Source of the DNA: Thermoleophilia bacterium
Lineage (GTDB): Bacteria > Actinomycetota > Thermoleophilia > Gaiellales > JAICJC01
Assembly: GCA_025928435.1 (NCBI GenBank)
Contig: JAICJM010000114.1
Coordinates: 1 to 12,602 of the forward strand
Length of the DNA stretch: 12,602 nt
Direction: 5' to 3'
Shown: positions 6,454 through 12,516 of the stretch, piece by piece
Numbering within the stretch: the stretch's first letter is position 1
Layout of the letters: every line of letters begins with the position of its first letter
Notes under the pieces: generated by a model
Database searches by the model: none
What the model saw: only the letters and a program-made list of their open reading frames with translations
Told to the model about the DNA's origin: nothing
Program-made: the position numbers and the translations under genes

Positions 6454-6465
6454 TAGGCTGCGGGG
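6454..6465 (+). promoter_or_regulatory. -10 hexamer of a probable leaderless promoter
   Basis: TAGGCT (6454-6459) ends exactly six bases before the ATG at 6466, which places the transcription start at or within a base of the start codon. No Shine-Dalgarno is present. The same six-base spacing occurs before the genes at 8612 and 9706. Confidence 0.5.
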
Positions 6466-7201
6466 ATGCGGGTATGGATCCTCGGCACCGCCGGCTGGAT
6501 GCCGACGGCGGAGCGGGCGACCACGTCCGTGCTCGTGCGGGACGGCGATCGCGCGCTCGTGCTCGACGCCGGGACGGGCGCATCGAGGCTCGTGTGGGAG
6601 CCGACGCTCCTGGACGGCGTGCAGCGGCTCGACGTGCTCCTCACGCACTTCCACCTGGACCACGTCTGCGGCCTGCTCTATCTGCCGGCGCCTGCCGGTG
6701 CGCGTGCACGCGCCGGGCAACTGGCTCTACGCCACGCCGAGCGCGCGGCTGCTCGACCCGATCCTGCGGGCGCCCGTGTCGCCGTTCGCGTCGGCGGAGC
6801 CGTTCGAGATCGGCGAGCTCGATCCCGGCACGGACGAGATCGCGGGGTTCCCGGTCTCGCTGCGGGCGCAACCGCGGCACTGGGCGCCCACGGCCGGGAT
6901 CCGGGTCGGCGACTCCCTCGCGCTCGTGACCGACACGGCCTTCGACGAGGGCAGCCCCGGGTTCGTGGCCGGCGTCCGCCATCTCCTGCACGAGGCGTGG
7001 TCGACGTCGCAGCACCCGTCAGGGACCGAGGGGGACGCGACGGCCGCGGAGGCGGGGCAGGTCGCCGCCGCCGGGCAGGTCGCGCGGCTCACACTCATCC
7101 ATCTCCATCCCCGGGCCGATCCGGCCGCGCTCGAGCGGGACGCCAGAACCACGTTCGAGGCCGCAGATGTCGGCATCGACGGCCGCGAGCTCACCCTGTA
7201 G
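6466..7201 (+). pseudogene. MBL-fold metallo-hydrolase interrupted by a one-base frameshift
   Basis: The gene would encode a metallo-beta-lactamase-fold hydrolase related to RNase Z-type proteins, about 244 residues long. The first frame (ATG 6466) gives MRVWILGTAGWMPT, the DAGTG turn and the metal motif HFHLDH (His61, His63, Asp65, His66). Near 6691 the homologous reading moves to the next frame, continuing PVRVHAPGNWLYATP, ALVTDTAFDEG (the Asp ligand), HEAW and LTLIHLHPRAD, to TAG 7199-7201. Removing one C at 6691-6692 joins the halves into a normal MBL protein, reading YLPALPVRVHAPG. Without that change, the first frame runs on to 7359 with Arg/Gly/Pro-rich shadow sequence. Even repaired, the usual RNase Z-like His before the last helix seems to be Asp in GDATAAEAG. 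This could be a true recent pseudogene or a base-calling error in a G/C-rich run. No slippery heptamer typical of programmed frameshifting is apparent. Confidence 0.8.
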
Positions 7202-7877
7202 CCTGCCCATCACCTTGCGCTTCCGCCCCATCCCCCTCGCCGCCGCGGCCTTCGCACTCCTCGCGACGTCGTGCGGCGGAGGTGGCGGCTCCGCGAGCAC
7301 CAAGGCCAGGATCCTGCGGGTCGGCACCACCTACTACGTCGACTCGTTCAACCCGCTGATCGGGATCGAGACCCAGGACTCGACCGCGGACGAGATGGTC
7401 GACGGGCTGAAGGCGTTCCGCCCGGAGAACCACCTGCCGATCGTCGCCGGCGCCCCCTACACCATCACGCGCTACCAGGAGAAGGGCACGATCGTCTTCA
7501 AGCCCAACCCCGGCTTCTACGGGCCGAAGTCGCACGCGGCCGCGGTCACGCTGACCTACTACACGAATCGGCCCTGGATCGACCCCGACTCGAACCTCTC
7601 CGAGATCACGAGCGGCGAGTGGAACGACGCCAGCGACACCGGCTTCGCCGATCCGCGCTACGACGCCTGGTACAAGCAGGAGGGCAAGCTCGTCGACTTC
7701 AAGCAGCGCCAGGCGCTGGTGTGGAAGATGGAGGCGTACGCCGCCGCCAAGCGGCCGTACATCCAGCTCGTCGACACGGACGCGCTCTCGGCCCGCTCGG
7801 ACGGCTGGACCGGCTTCCCGGCGACGCTGTGGGGCTTCTGCAAGTGCTTCTACACGAGCCCGAAGCCGACGTCGTAG
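7167..7877 (+). CDS. Shortened family-5 solute-binding lipoprotein (peptide/nickel ABC type)
   Basis: The 236-residue product is a remnant-like extracytoplasmic substrate-binding protein of the oligopeptide/dipeptide/nickel class. A signal peptide ends in LLATSC with lipidated Cys36, followed by a Gly/Ser linker. Mature sequence starts as expected (ILRVGTTYYVDSFNPLIG), then jumps to KAFRPENHLPIVAGAPYTI and the FKPNPGFYGPKS segment. After TYYTN (residue 134) it jumps again to a near C-terminal block: WIDPDSN, ASDTGFADPRYDAWY, QALVWKMEAYAA, then KRPYIQLV. Family members are usually 500-600 residues, so about half is missing in two in-frame blocks. The protein probably cannot form the two-lobed binding site. 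No permease or ATPase gene is adjacent. The start may be ATG 7167 (GAGG six bases upstream, overlapping the MBL gene) or TTG 7215, which gives a cleaner 20-residue lipoprotein signal. Confidence 0.7.
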   Translation: MSASTAASSPCSLPITLRFRPIPLAAAAFALLATSCGGGGGSASTKARILRVGTTYYVDSFNPLIGIETQDSTADEMVDGLKAFRPENHLPIVAGAPYTITRYQEKGTIVFKPNPGFYGPKSHAAAVTLTYYTNRPWIDPDSNLSEITSGEWNDASDTGFADPRYDAWYKQEGKLVDFKQRQALVWKMEAYAAAKRPYIQLVDTDALSARSDGWTGFPATLWGFCKCFYTSPKPTS

Positions 7878-8555
7878 GTGTCCGTCACGCTGTACCAGGC
7901 CGAGTGGTGCCCGTTCTCCTCGGCCGTCCGCGAGCTCCTGACCGAGCTCGGCATCGACGTGGTCCTGCGCCAGGTCGAGCCCCTCCCGGAGCAGCGCGCC
8001 CACCTGCGCGAGGTGGCCGGTACCGACGAGATCCCGGTGCTCCTGGCGGAGGACGGGGAGATCTTCCGCGGCACCCGGGCGATCTTCGGCTACCTGGCGA
8101 CGCGGGAGCCGTGGGAATACGCCGCCGCCCATCGCCGGCGCTACGACGAGCACCGCGACGCGCGTGAATCGGACGCCACCGGTCAGCTGCTCCGGTACTT
8201 CAAGGGGTCCGGCGATCTCGAGGCCTCCGATTCCCGGGCGACACCCGAGGACGCATCCGTGGTCGACGTGCCGGCGGCGCACCGGTACGAGCTCCATCTC
8301 GACGGGCGCTGCATCGGGCTTCTCGCCTACCGGGAACGAGGGGGCCGGATCGCGTTCACGCACACCGAGGTCAGCCCCGGATGCGAGGGCCGCGGGTTCG
8401 GCAGCCGGCTGGTCGCAGGCGCTCTCGACGACGCACGCCGCCGGGGCCGCGTGGTCGTTCCGATCTGCCCGTTCGTCACCTCGTACATCAACGGGCATCC
8501 GGAGTACCACGACCTGGTCGCCCCCGAGCACCGGCGCGCGCTCCGCGAGGAGTAG
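7878..8555 (+). CDS. Glutaredoxin/GST-N domain fused to a YjdJ-type GNAT domain
   Basis: The 225-residue protein has two recognisable parts. Residues 1-85 look like a glutaredoxin or glutathione S-transferase N-terminal thioredoxin fold. They contain a monothiol motif WCPFS (Cys11, Ser14), the cis-proline segment EIPVLL (Pro53) and GTRAIFGYLATRE. Residues about 86-128 are a hydrophilic linker. Residues about 130-222 resemble the small GNAT-like YjdJ family (Acetyltransf_CG): RYELHLDGRCIGLLAYRE, TEVSPGCEGRGFGSRLV (acetyl-CoA loop) and VPICPFVTSYINGHPEYHDL, with the family's Cys-Pro-Phe and His-Pro-Glu-Tyr. GTG 7878 directly follows the upstream stop, so the gene is probably translated in concert with the solute-binding protein gene. 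A plausible role is thiol redox control joined to acyl transfer; the substrate is unknown. Both domain assignments are by motif. Confidence 0.75.
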   Translation: MSVTLYQAEWCPFSSAVRELLTELGIDVVLRQVEPLPEQRAHLREVAGTDEIPVLLAEDGEIFRGTRAIFGYLATREPWEYAAAHRRRYDEHRDARESDATGQLLRYFKGSGDLEASDSRATPEDASVVDVPAAHRYELHLDGRCIGLLAYRERGGRIAFTHTEVSPGCEGRGFGSRLVAGALDDARRRGRVVVPICPFVTSYINGHPEYHDLVAPEHRRALREE

Positions 8556-8599
8556 CGGTCGAGGGATCGGGCCAAACTCTTCCCGTCGCCTGACGGTAC

Positions 8600-8611
8600 T
8601 AGCGTCGGACG
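8600..8611 (+). promoter_or_regulatory. -10 hexamer of a probable leaderless promoter
   Basis: TAGCGT (8600-8605) ends six bases before ATG 8612, with no Shine-Dalgarno in the gap. The same arrangement occurs at 6454 and 9694. No clear -35 box is seen. Confidence 0.5.
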
Positions 8612-9406
8612 ATGGTCAAGGTCATACCCCCCCGTCTCGCGGCAGCCGGCTGCGCGCTCGTCCTCGCCCTGTCGGGCTGTGGCGGATCGTCTCCGGCGGG
8701 CGGCGCCCCCGGCGGCCCGACGTACACGCTCGTGCAGTTGAACCTGTGCCTGTCGGGGCTGGCCGACTGCTACGCCCGGGTCGCGTACCCGGCCGCCGTG
8801 GACGAGGCCGCCGCGCTCATCCGCGCCGAGCACCCCGACGCGGTCACCATCAGCGAGGCCTGCCGGGGCGACATCGCGCGGATCGCCCACGGCGCCGGCT
8901 ACCACTTCCGGTTCGCGCGGGTGATCTACCACGGCGCGCCCTTCCGGTGCATCGACCCTGGCGGCCGCGGCGTCTTCGGCGACGCGCTGCTCACGAGAGC
9001 CGCCATCGTCGACGCCGACAACCACGCGTTCGCCACGCAGACGAGCTTCGAGCACCGCCGCTGGCTGTGCGTCACGACGCGCGTGCGCGTGGATGTCTGC
9101 ACCGCGCATCTGGACACGCGTGGCGGGGCCGAGCTGGCGGGGAACGATGCCCAGTGCCCGGAGCTCGCGCGCATCCTCTCCGACCGCCCGGCCGCCCGCG
9201 CGGTCATCTTCGGGGGCGACGTGAACCGCCGCTCCTCGTGCGCGCCGGCCGGCTTCTGGACGCGCACGGATGCGGCTGCCCGCCAGTCGGCCGGGCTGCA
9301 GCAGGTCTACGGGAGCGCCGCCCTGCGCGCTGCGTCTGCGAGGGTGATCCCGTTCGCGCACAGCGACCACGACGCCCTGCTGGTGCGGGCGCGGCGGGCG
9401 CCCTGA
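8612..9406 (+). CDS. Exported endonuclease/exonuclease/phosphatase-family lipoprotein
   Basis: The 264-residue protein has a lipoprotein signal peptide with lipobox LSGC (Cys23) and a Gly/Ser/Pro linker. An EEP (DNase I-like) domain follows. Expected catalytic signposts appear in order: Asn44 in VQLNLC, Glu82 in TISEAC, His166 in CTAHLDTR, Asp203 and Asn205 in GGDVNRR, and the closing Asp252-His253 in HSDHDAL. These match the metal-dependent phosphodiesterase/phosphatase active site, so it is probably an active nuclease or phosphoesterase anchored outside the membrane. Eight further cysteines are present (46, 53, 84, 113, 153, 163, 182, 210), which fits disulfide bonding in an exported protein. 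The substrate (extracellular DNA, phospholipid or sugar phosphate) cannot be told from sequence. The gene has its own probable leaderless promoter, and its stop is one base from the convergent glutamine synthetase fragment. Confidence 0.8.
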   Translation: MVKVIPPRLAAAGCALVLALSGCGGSSPAGGAPGGPTYTLVQLNLCLSGLADCYARVAYPAAVDEAAALIRAEHPDAVTISEACRGDIARIAHGAGYHFRFARVIYHGAPFRCIDPGGRGVFGDALLTRAAIVDADNHAFATQTSFEHRRWLCVTTRVRVDVCTAHLDTRGGAELAGNDAQCPELARILSDRPAARAVIFGGDVNRRSSCAPAGFWTRTDAAARQSAGLQQVYGSAALRAASARVIPFAHSDHDALLVRARRAP

Positions 9407-9407
9407 C

Positions 9408-9632
9408 CTAGTCCAGATCGCGGTACCGGCGCAGCTCCCAGTCGGTGACGTGCGCGGCGAACGTCGCCACCTCCTGGCGCTCGAGCTCGGTCACGGTGTC
9501 GACGAGCAGGTCGCCGAACGCGGCCCGGCAGAACGCCGACCCCGCGAACCGGTCGATCGCAGGGTCGAGCGAGGCGGGCAGCGGCGGGAGCGCCTCGTCG
9601 GCGTAGGCGTTCCCCGCGACCGGGTCGGGCAC
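9408..9632 (-). pseudogene. Glutamine synthetase C-terminal fragment
   Basis: Reading leftward from about 9632, 74 codons encode the last part of a GlnA-type glutamine synthetase: DPVAGNAYADEALPPLPASL, then AIDRFAGSAFCRAAFGD, LVDTVTELERQEVATF and HVTDWELRRY. This matches the end of the family (PLPxSLxxA...FGDxxVxxYxxxxxxEVxxFxxxVTDWExxRY), seen also in gamma-glutamylpolyamine synthetase relatives. The full enzyme is about 450 residues, so the N-terminal domain and all ATP- and metal-binding parts are missing. Similarity stops around the GTG at 9632. No other glutamine synthetase sequence is recognisable nearby. The fragment cannot be an active ligase and is best read as the residue of a deletion or rearrangement. 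The reading frame and its TAG are still intact, which suggests recent loss or limited drift. Confidence 0.8.
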
Positions 9633-9693
9633 ACATGACGCCGGCCGCGGCGCAGATCCGCAATTTCGTGCCAGCGTGGCCGCGCCGGCCCGT

Positions 9694-9705
9694 CATACTG
9701 GGGGC
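9694..9705 (+). promoter_or_regulatory. -10 hexamer of a probable leaderless promoter
   Basis: CATACT (9694-9699) ends six bases before ATG 9706 and no Shine-Dalgarno lies between. The spacing is identical to that at 6454 and 8600. It also argues that the AraC-type gene starts at ATG 9706 and not at the in-frame GTG 9676. Confidence 0.55.
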
Positions 9706-10545
9706 ATGAGCGCCGACGCCACGGTGCGCATGCTGCTCACGGGCGGCGAGGTCGCCGTCGGCGAGTTCGTCTGCCCGCCGGCGGACGGGCGCTGGCGGCG
9801 TGAGAACGACATCGGCGACGGCTTCCATGTGGTGTTCCCCTGGATCCCGGTTCACATCGCCCGGCGGAGCATGCCGGCGCTCGTCGCCACGCCGAACCAC
9901 GCCGTGCTCTATCCGCCCCGGCTGCGGTTCCACCGCCGCGACCTGACGAGCGAGGGCGACCACTGCCTGTTCGTCGTCCTCGGGCCGGGCATGTGCCGGC
10001 AGCTCGGCCTCCACACCGACCCGCCCGGCGATCCGGCCCTGACGCCGGCCGTGTGGCTGGCGCAGCGGCTCCTGGCGGCATACCTCTGCCGGCCGGGGCA
10101 CGACCCCGACTTCGCCGAGCGGCTCGCGCGCGACCTCGTGGAGGCGGCGCTTCGCCCGGCGCCGGCGGCGGCGAGCCGCGCGGGCGGAAGTGCGGTCGAA
10201 CGGACGAAGGAGCTCATGGCCTGCTCGACCGGACACCTCGTGCCGCTCGACCGGGCCGCGCGCGAGGCGCACTATTCGCGCTTCCACCTCCTGCGCGCGT
10301 TCCATGCCCGCACGGGCTACACGCTCCACCAGTACCACCTGCACCTGCGGCTGCGCCGCTCGCTCGCGCCCTTGCTCGAGGGGACGCCGGTGGCCGACAT
10401 CGCGCTCGGGCTGGGCTTCCAGGGCCACAGCCACTTCACCGCCCGCTTCCGGCGGGCGTTCGGCGAGACGCCGTCGGCCGTGCGGGCGGCCGCGGCGGAT
10501 CAGGACGCCCTGCCCGCGCTGGTCGGGGGCCTGCTCGCCGCCTGA
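9706..10545 (+). CDS. AraC-family transcriptional regulator
   Basis: The 279-residue protein has an N-terminal sensing region and a C-terminal AraC/XylS DNA-binding domain. Residues about 10-110 resemble a cupin-like sensor, with VGEFVCPP, the FHVVFPWIPVHIARR segment and HAVLYPP. Residues about 163-262 form two helix-turn-helix units. The first spans about 178-215 (DRAAREAHYSRFHLLRAFH). The second is the signature region DIALGLGFQGHSHFTARF, followed by RRAFGETPSAVR (249-260). Both helices look intact, so it should bind DNA. The ligand is unknown. A GTG at 9676 would extend it, but the -10-like box at 9694-9699 lies downstream of that codon, favouring ATG 9706. The neighbouring leftward glutamine synthetase fragment may once have been a target, which is inference from position. 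The product might also act on the FG-GAP gene 79 bases downstream. Confidence 0.85.
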   Translation: MSADATVRMLLTGGEVAVGEFVCPPADGRWRRENDIGDGFHVVFPWIPVHIARRSMPALVATPNHAVLYPPRLRFHRRDLTSEGDHCLFVVLGPGMCRQLGLHTDPPGDPALTPAVWLAQRLLAAYLCRPGHDPDFAERLARDLVEAALRPAPAAASRAGGSAVERTKELMACSTGHLVPLDRAAREAHYSRFHLLRAFHARTGYTLHQYHLHLRLRRSLAPLLEGTPVADIALGLGFQGHSHFTARFRRAFGETPSAVRAAAADQDALPALVGGLLAA

Positions 10546-10588
10546 CGACCCGGCAAGAACGTCCTATGTGCCCGCGCCCGGGCCTCCC

Positions 10589-10594
10589 TAGCAT
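10589..10594 (+). promoter_or_regulatory. Possible -10 box of the FG-GAP gene
   Basis: TAGCAT lies 30 bases before ATG 10625 in the 79-base gap after the AraC-type gene. Unlike the leaderless genes, this one has a leader with a strong Shine-Dalgarno, GGAGGAGGGA at 10611-10620, four bases before the ATG. No clear -35 box is seen. Confidence 0.4.
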
Positions 10595-10624
10595 CGATCC
10601 CGAGTCCGACGGAGGAGGGAATCG

Positions 10625-11893
10625 ATGTCTCGAGCCTTTGCGCTGGCGGCGGCCGTCGCCGCGCTCGCCCTGTCCACGTTCGCCACCGGCGCGAGCGCCT
10701 CGGGCACGTTCGTGCAGCCGGTGCACCTGCTGCAGATGTTTCATGGGCCGACGACCGGCAAGGGGGCGTTCTTCGGCTGGGCGGTGAGCGAGCTGCGCGA
10801 CGTGAATGGCGACGGCGTCACCGACGTCGTCGCCGGCGAGGTCGACGGCGGATCGAAGATGCGCGGACGGGTGTGGGTCTATTCGGGCCGCACCGGCCGG
10901 CTGCTCTTCCGCCGCAGCGGCCGGGCCGGCGAGCAGAGCGGTTACGCCATCGCCGACGCGGGCGACGTCAACGGCGACGGCGTCCCCGACGTCATCAGCG
11001 GCGCGCCCGGACAGGCCGACGACATCGGCCACGCGTACGTGTACTCGGGCGCGACGGGAACGACGATCGCCCGCCTGCGGGGCCACCGCCACGGCGACGC
11101 GTTCGGCGACGCCGTGGCGGGTGCCGGCGACGTGAACGGCGACGGCGTGCCCGACCTCCTCGTGGGCGCGCCGGGCAACGGCAAGACCCCCGGGCACGCC
11201 TACGTCATCTCGGGCCGGACGCATCGCGTCATCCGCGTTCTCACTGCCCATCGCCGCGGCGACCTGTTCGGCGACGGCACCGCGCGGGCCGGCGACCTGG
11301 ACGGCGACGGCGTGGACGACGTGATCGTCGGCGCGAGCGGCATGAGCCCCGGCCACGGCTCGGCGTACGTCTACTCCGGCCGCACGGGGACGCGGCTCTT
11401 CCGCATCCGCGGCGAGCGCGGCAATGCGGCGTTCGGGCAGTTCTTCGTCGCCGGCGTGGGCGACCTGAACGGCGACGGGGTGCCCGACGTCTACGTGGGC
11501 GACTACGGCGCGAACAATGCCGGCCAGGCGGGCGGGTTCGCCGCCGTCTACTCCGGCGTCGACGGGTCGCGCCTGCATGCGTGGCGCGGCGCGGCCGGCG
11601 AGGGCATGGGGCCGGGGCGTTCCGCGGGCGACGTGAACGGCGACGGCGTGCCCGACATCATCGTCGGCAACTACACGAGCAGCGATGGAGCGCCGGCCGC
11701 CGGCAAGGTGCAGGTGTTCTCCGGCGCGACGGGTGCGCGCCTGCGCACCATCACGAGCACGACCCGGCAGGAGAACCTCGGGTTCGACGCGGTCGGGATC
11801 GGCGACACGAACGGCAACGGGACGCCGGACTTCCTGATCTCGGCGGCGAACCGCGACACGGTGTACGTCGTCGACGGCAGCCCCCCGGCCTGA
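10625..11893 (+). CDS. Exported FG-GAP (integrin-alpha-like) seven-repeat beta-propeller protein
   Basis: The 422-residue protein begins with a Sec-type signal peptide (about residues 1-26, cleavage near GASASG). Seven FG-GAP repeats fill the rest. Each carries a calcium-binding Asp-x-Asn/Asp-Gly-Asp-Gly loop starting at residues 59, 114, 169, 224, 280, 336 and 394, mostly DVNGDGVPD. The last is degenerate (DTNGNGTPD). The 55-58-residue spacing and the count of seven fit one complete integrin-alpha-type beta-propeller. Recurrent YVYSGRTG or YSGATG strands lie between the loops. No membrane anchor, sortase signal or enzymatic domain is visible, so it is likely secreted or wall-associated, with a binding or structural role. 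Repetition at the DNA level is moderate, with GACGTGAACGGCGACGGCGT-like cores recurring. A strong Shine-Dalgarno precedes it and a hairpin terminator follows. Confidence 0.88.
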   Translation: MSRAFALAAAVAALALSTFATGASASGTFVQPVHLLQMFHGPTTGKGAFFGWAVSELRDVNGDGVTDVVAGEVDGGSKMRGRVWVYSGRTGRLLFRRSGRAGEQSGYAIADAGDVNGDGVPDVISGAPGQADDIGHAYVYSGATGTTIARLRGHRHGDAFGDAVAGAGDVNGDGVPDLLVGAPGNGKTPGHAYVISGRTHRVIRVLTAHRRGDLFGDGTARAGDLDGDGVDDVIVGASGMSPGHGSAYVYSGRTGTRLFRIRGERGNAAFGQFFVAGVGDLNGDGVPDVYVGDYGANNAGQAGGFAAVYSGVDGSRLHAWRGAAGEGMGPGRSAGDVNGDGVPDIIVGNYTSSDGAPAAGKVQVFSGATGARLRTITSTTRQENLGFDAVGIGDTNGNGTPDFLISAANRDTVYVVDGSPPA

Positions 11894-11902
11894 GCGGCGC
11901 AC

Positions 11903-11936
11903 GCGGCCGGGCCCTCGCCGAGGAGGGCCCGGCCGC
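11903..11936. terminator. Hairpin terminator between convergent genes
   Basis: GCGGCCGGGCCCTC (11903-11916) and its exact complement (11923-11936) form a 14-bp G/C stem with a 6-base loop, GCCGAG. It begins ten bases after the FG-GAP stop and ends eight bases before the stop of the leftward SnoaL-like gene, so it could serve both. There is no T-run on either side, as is common for high-GC actinobacterial terminators. Confidence 0.8.
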
Positions 11937-11944
11937 CTCGTGGG

Positions 11945-12355
11945 CTACTTCGCCCAGAACGCGGTGACGGCGGGCGGGTCGCCGATGTACTGGTCGACGC
12001 TGCGGATGCGATCGCCGTCGACCGCGAAGAGCAGGATCTGCGTGTCCTCGAAGGTGCGCCCGTCCGGCCGGGTCGCGCTCACGCGGGTCACGACGGCGAC
12101 GTGGCCCCCGTCACCGGTCAGGACGGCCAGGGGCGCCGCGCGCAGCGTCCCGGCCGTGCGGTCACCCGACTCCACGATGAACGCGAGGATGCCCTCCCGG
12201 CCGCGGTGGATGCCGCCGAGGTCGTCGGGGTTGCGGTGGTTCCAGCTCGCGTCGGGGTGGAACATCTCGCCGAAGCCGGCGAGATCGCCCCGGCCGAACG
12301 CCTCGAACCCGGCCTGGACGACGGCGGCGGGGCTGGTGGTGGTCTGGGTGGTCAT
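11945..12355 (-). CDS. SnoaL-like / NTF2-fold protein
   Basis: The 136-residue protein fits the small SnoaL-like (NTF2-like, cystatin-fold) family, which includes ketosteroid isomerase-like enzymes and many uncharacterised proteins. The family pattern is clear: AVVQAGFEAFGRGDLAGFGEMF (residues 11-32), HPDASWNH, GGIHRGREGILAF (47-59), the HVAVVTRVSATRPDG strands, FEDTQILLFAVDGDRIRSVDQY (102-123) and a closing FWAK. It has no signal peptide. ATG 12355 is chosen because AAGGAG lies five bases upstream and the family begins here. The frame stays open upstream to about 12577, but that part is Arg/Pro-rich and is noncoding in style. A half-site TTCGGTCGA at 12365-12373 and a palindrome at 12418-12435 suggest control by a TetR-type repressor. 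The ligand or reaction cannot be predicted. Confidence 0.85.
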   Translation of the reverse strand: MTTQTTTSPAAVVQAGFEAFGRGDLAGFGEMFHPDASWNHRNPDDLGGIHRGREGILAFIVESGDRTAGTLRAAPLAVLTGDGGHVAVVTRVSATRPDGRTFEDTQILLFAVDGDRIRSVDQYIGDPPAVTAFWAK

Positions 12356-12387
12356 GCGGGCTCCTTCGGTCGACGCTCCTGACGCGC

Positions 12388-12393
12388 CCACCG
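12388..12393 (-). promoter_or_regulatory. Possible -10 box of the SnoaL-like gene
   Basis: Reading leftward, a TACGGT hexamer lies about 35 bases before ATG 12355. The palindrome at 12418-12435 would fall over or just upstream of its -35 region. This is a weak, position-based call; no canonical -35 is visible. Confidence 0.3.
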
Positions 12394-12417
12394 TACGAGC
12401 CGCGCGGAGGCACCGGC

Positions 12418-12435
12418 ATCGACCGTTCGGTCGAT
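12418..12435. promoter_or_regulatory. TetR-type operator palindrome
   Basis: ATCGACCG-TT-CGGTCGAT is a perfect 8-bp inverted repeat with a 2-base spacer, in the 161-base gap between the divergent SnoaL-like gene and the membrane-protein gene. The core GACCG-NN-CGGTC is typical of TetR-family operators. The right half, TTCGGTCGA, recurs exactly at 12365-12373, close to the SnoaL-like Shine-Dalgarno. No TetR gene lies in the window. Confidence 0.6.
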
Positions 12436-12450
12436 CTTTCGGCGCGCGGG

Positions 12451-12476
12451 GCTTACCGCCCCCCGGAGAGGGGTAC
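12451..12476 (+). promoter_or_regulatory. Possible SigB/SigF-type stress promoter
   Basis: GCTT (12451-12454), a 16-base spacer and GGGTAC (12471-12476) resemble the actinobacterial general-stress sigma consensus GTTT-N(14-16)-GGGTAT/C, with one mismatch in the -35. It lies 40 bases before ATG 12517. The same region also holds the short inverted repeats CCCC/GGGG and GGTAC/GTACC, so chance resemblance is possible. Confidence 0.3.
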
Positions 12477-12516
12477 TGCGGTACCGGCAGGCTTGACCAT
12501 CGAGGGGGGGAATCGC

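Noticed and set aside
6685..6700. Programmed ribosomal frameshift in the MBL gene
   Set aside because: No slippery heptamer plus pseudoknot or internal Shine-Dalgarno arrangement is evident; a mutation or base-call error is simpler.
6388..6720. Upstream extension of the leftward hypothetical gene into the MBL gene
   Set aside because: This part is Arg/His/Pro-rich and antisense to the conserved HFHLDH region, so the real start is placed at TTG 6387 (or TTG 6420).
10798..11855. Recurring GACGTGAACGGCGACGGCGT-like units as a DNA repeat array
   Set aside because: They are codons of the FG-GAP calcium loops, spaced about 165 bases apart inside one coding frame, not a CRISPR or mobile repeat.
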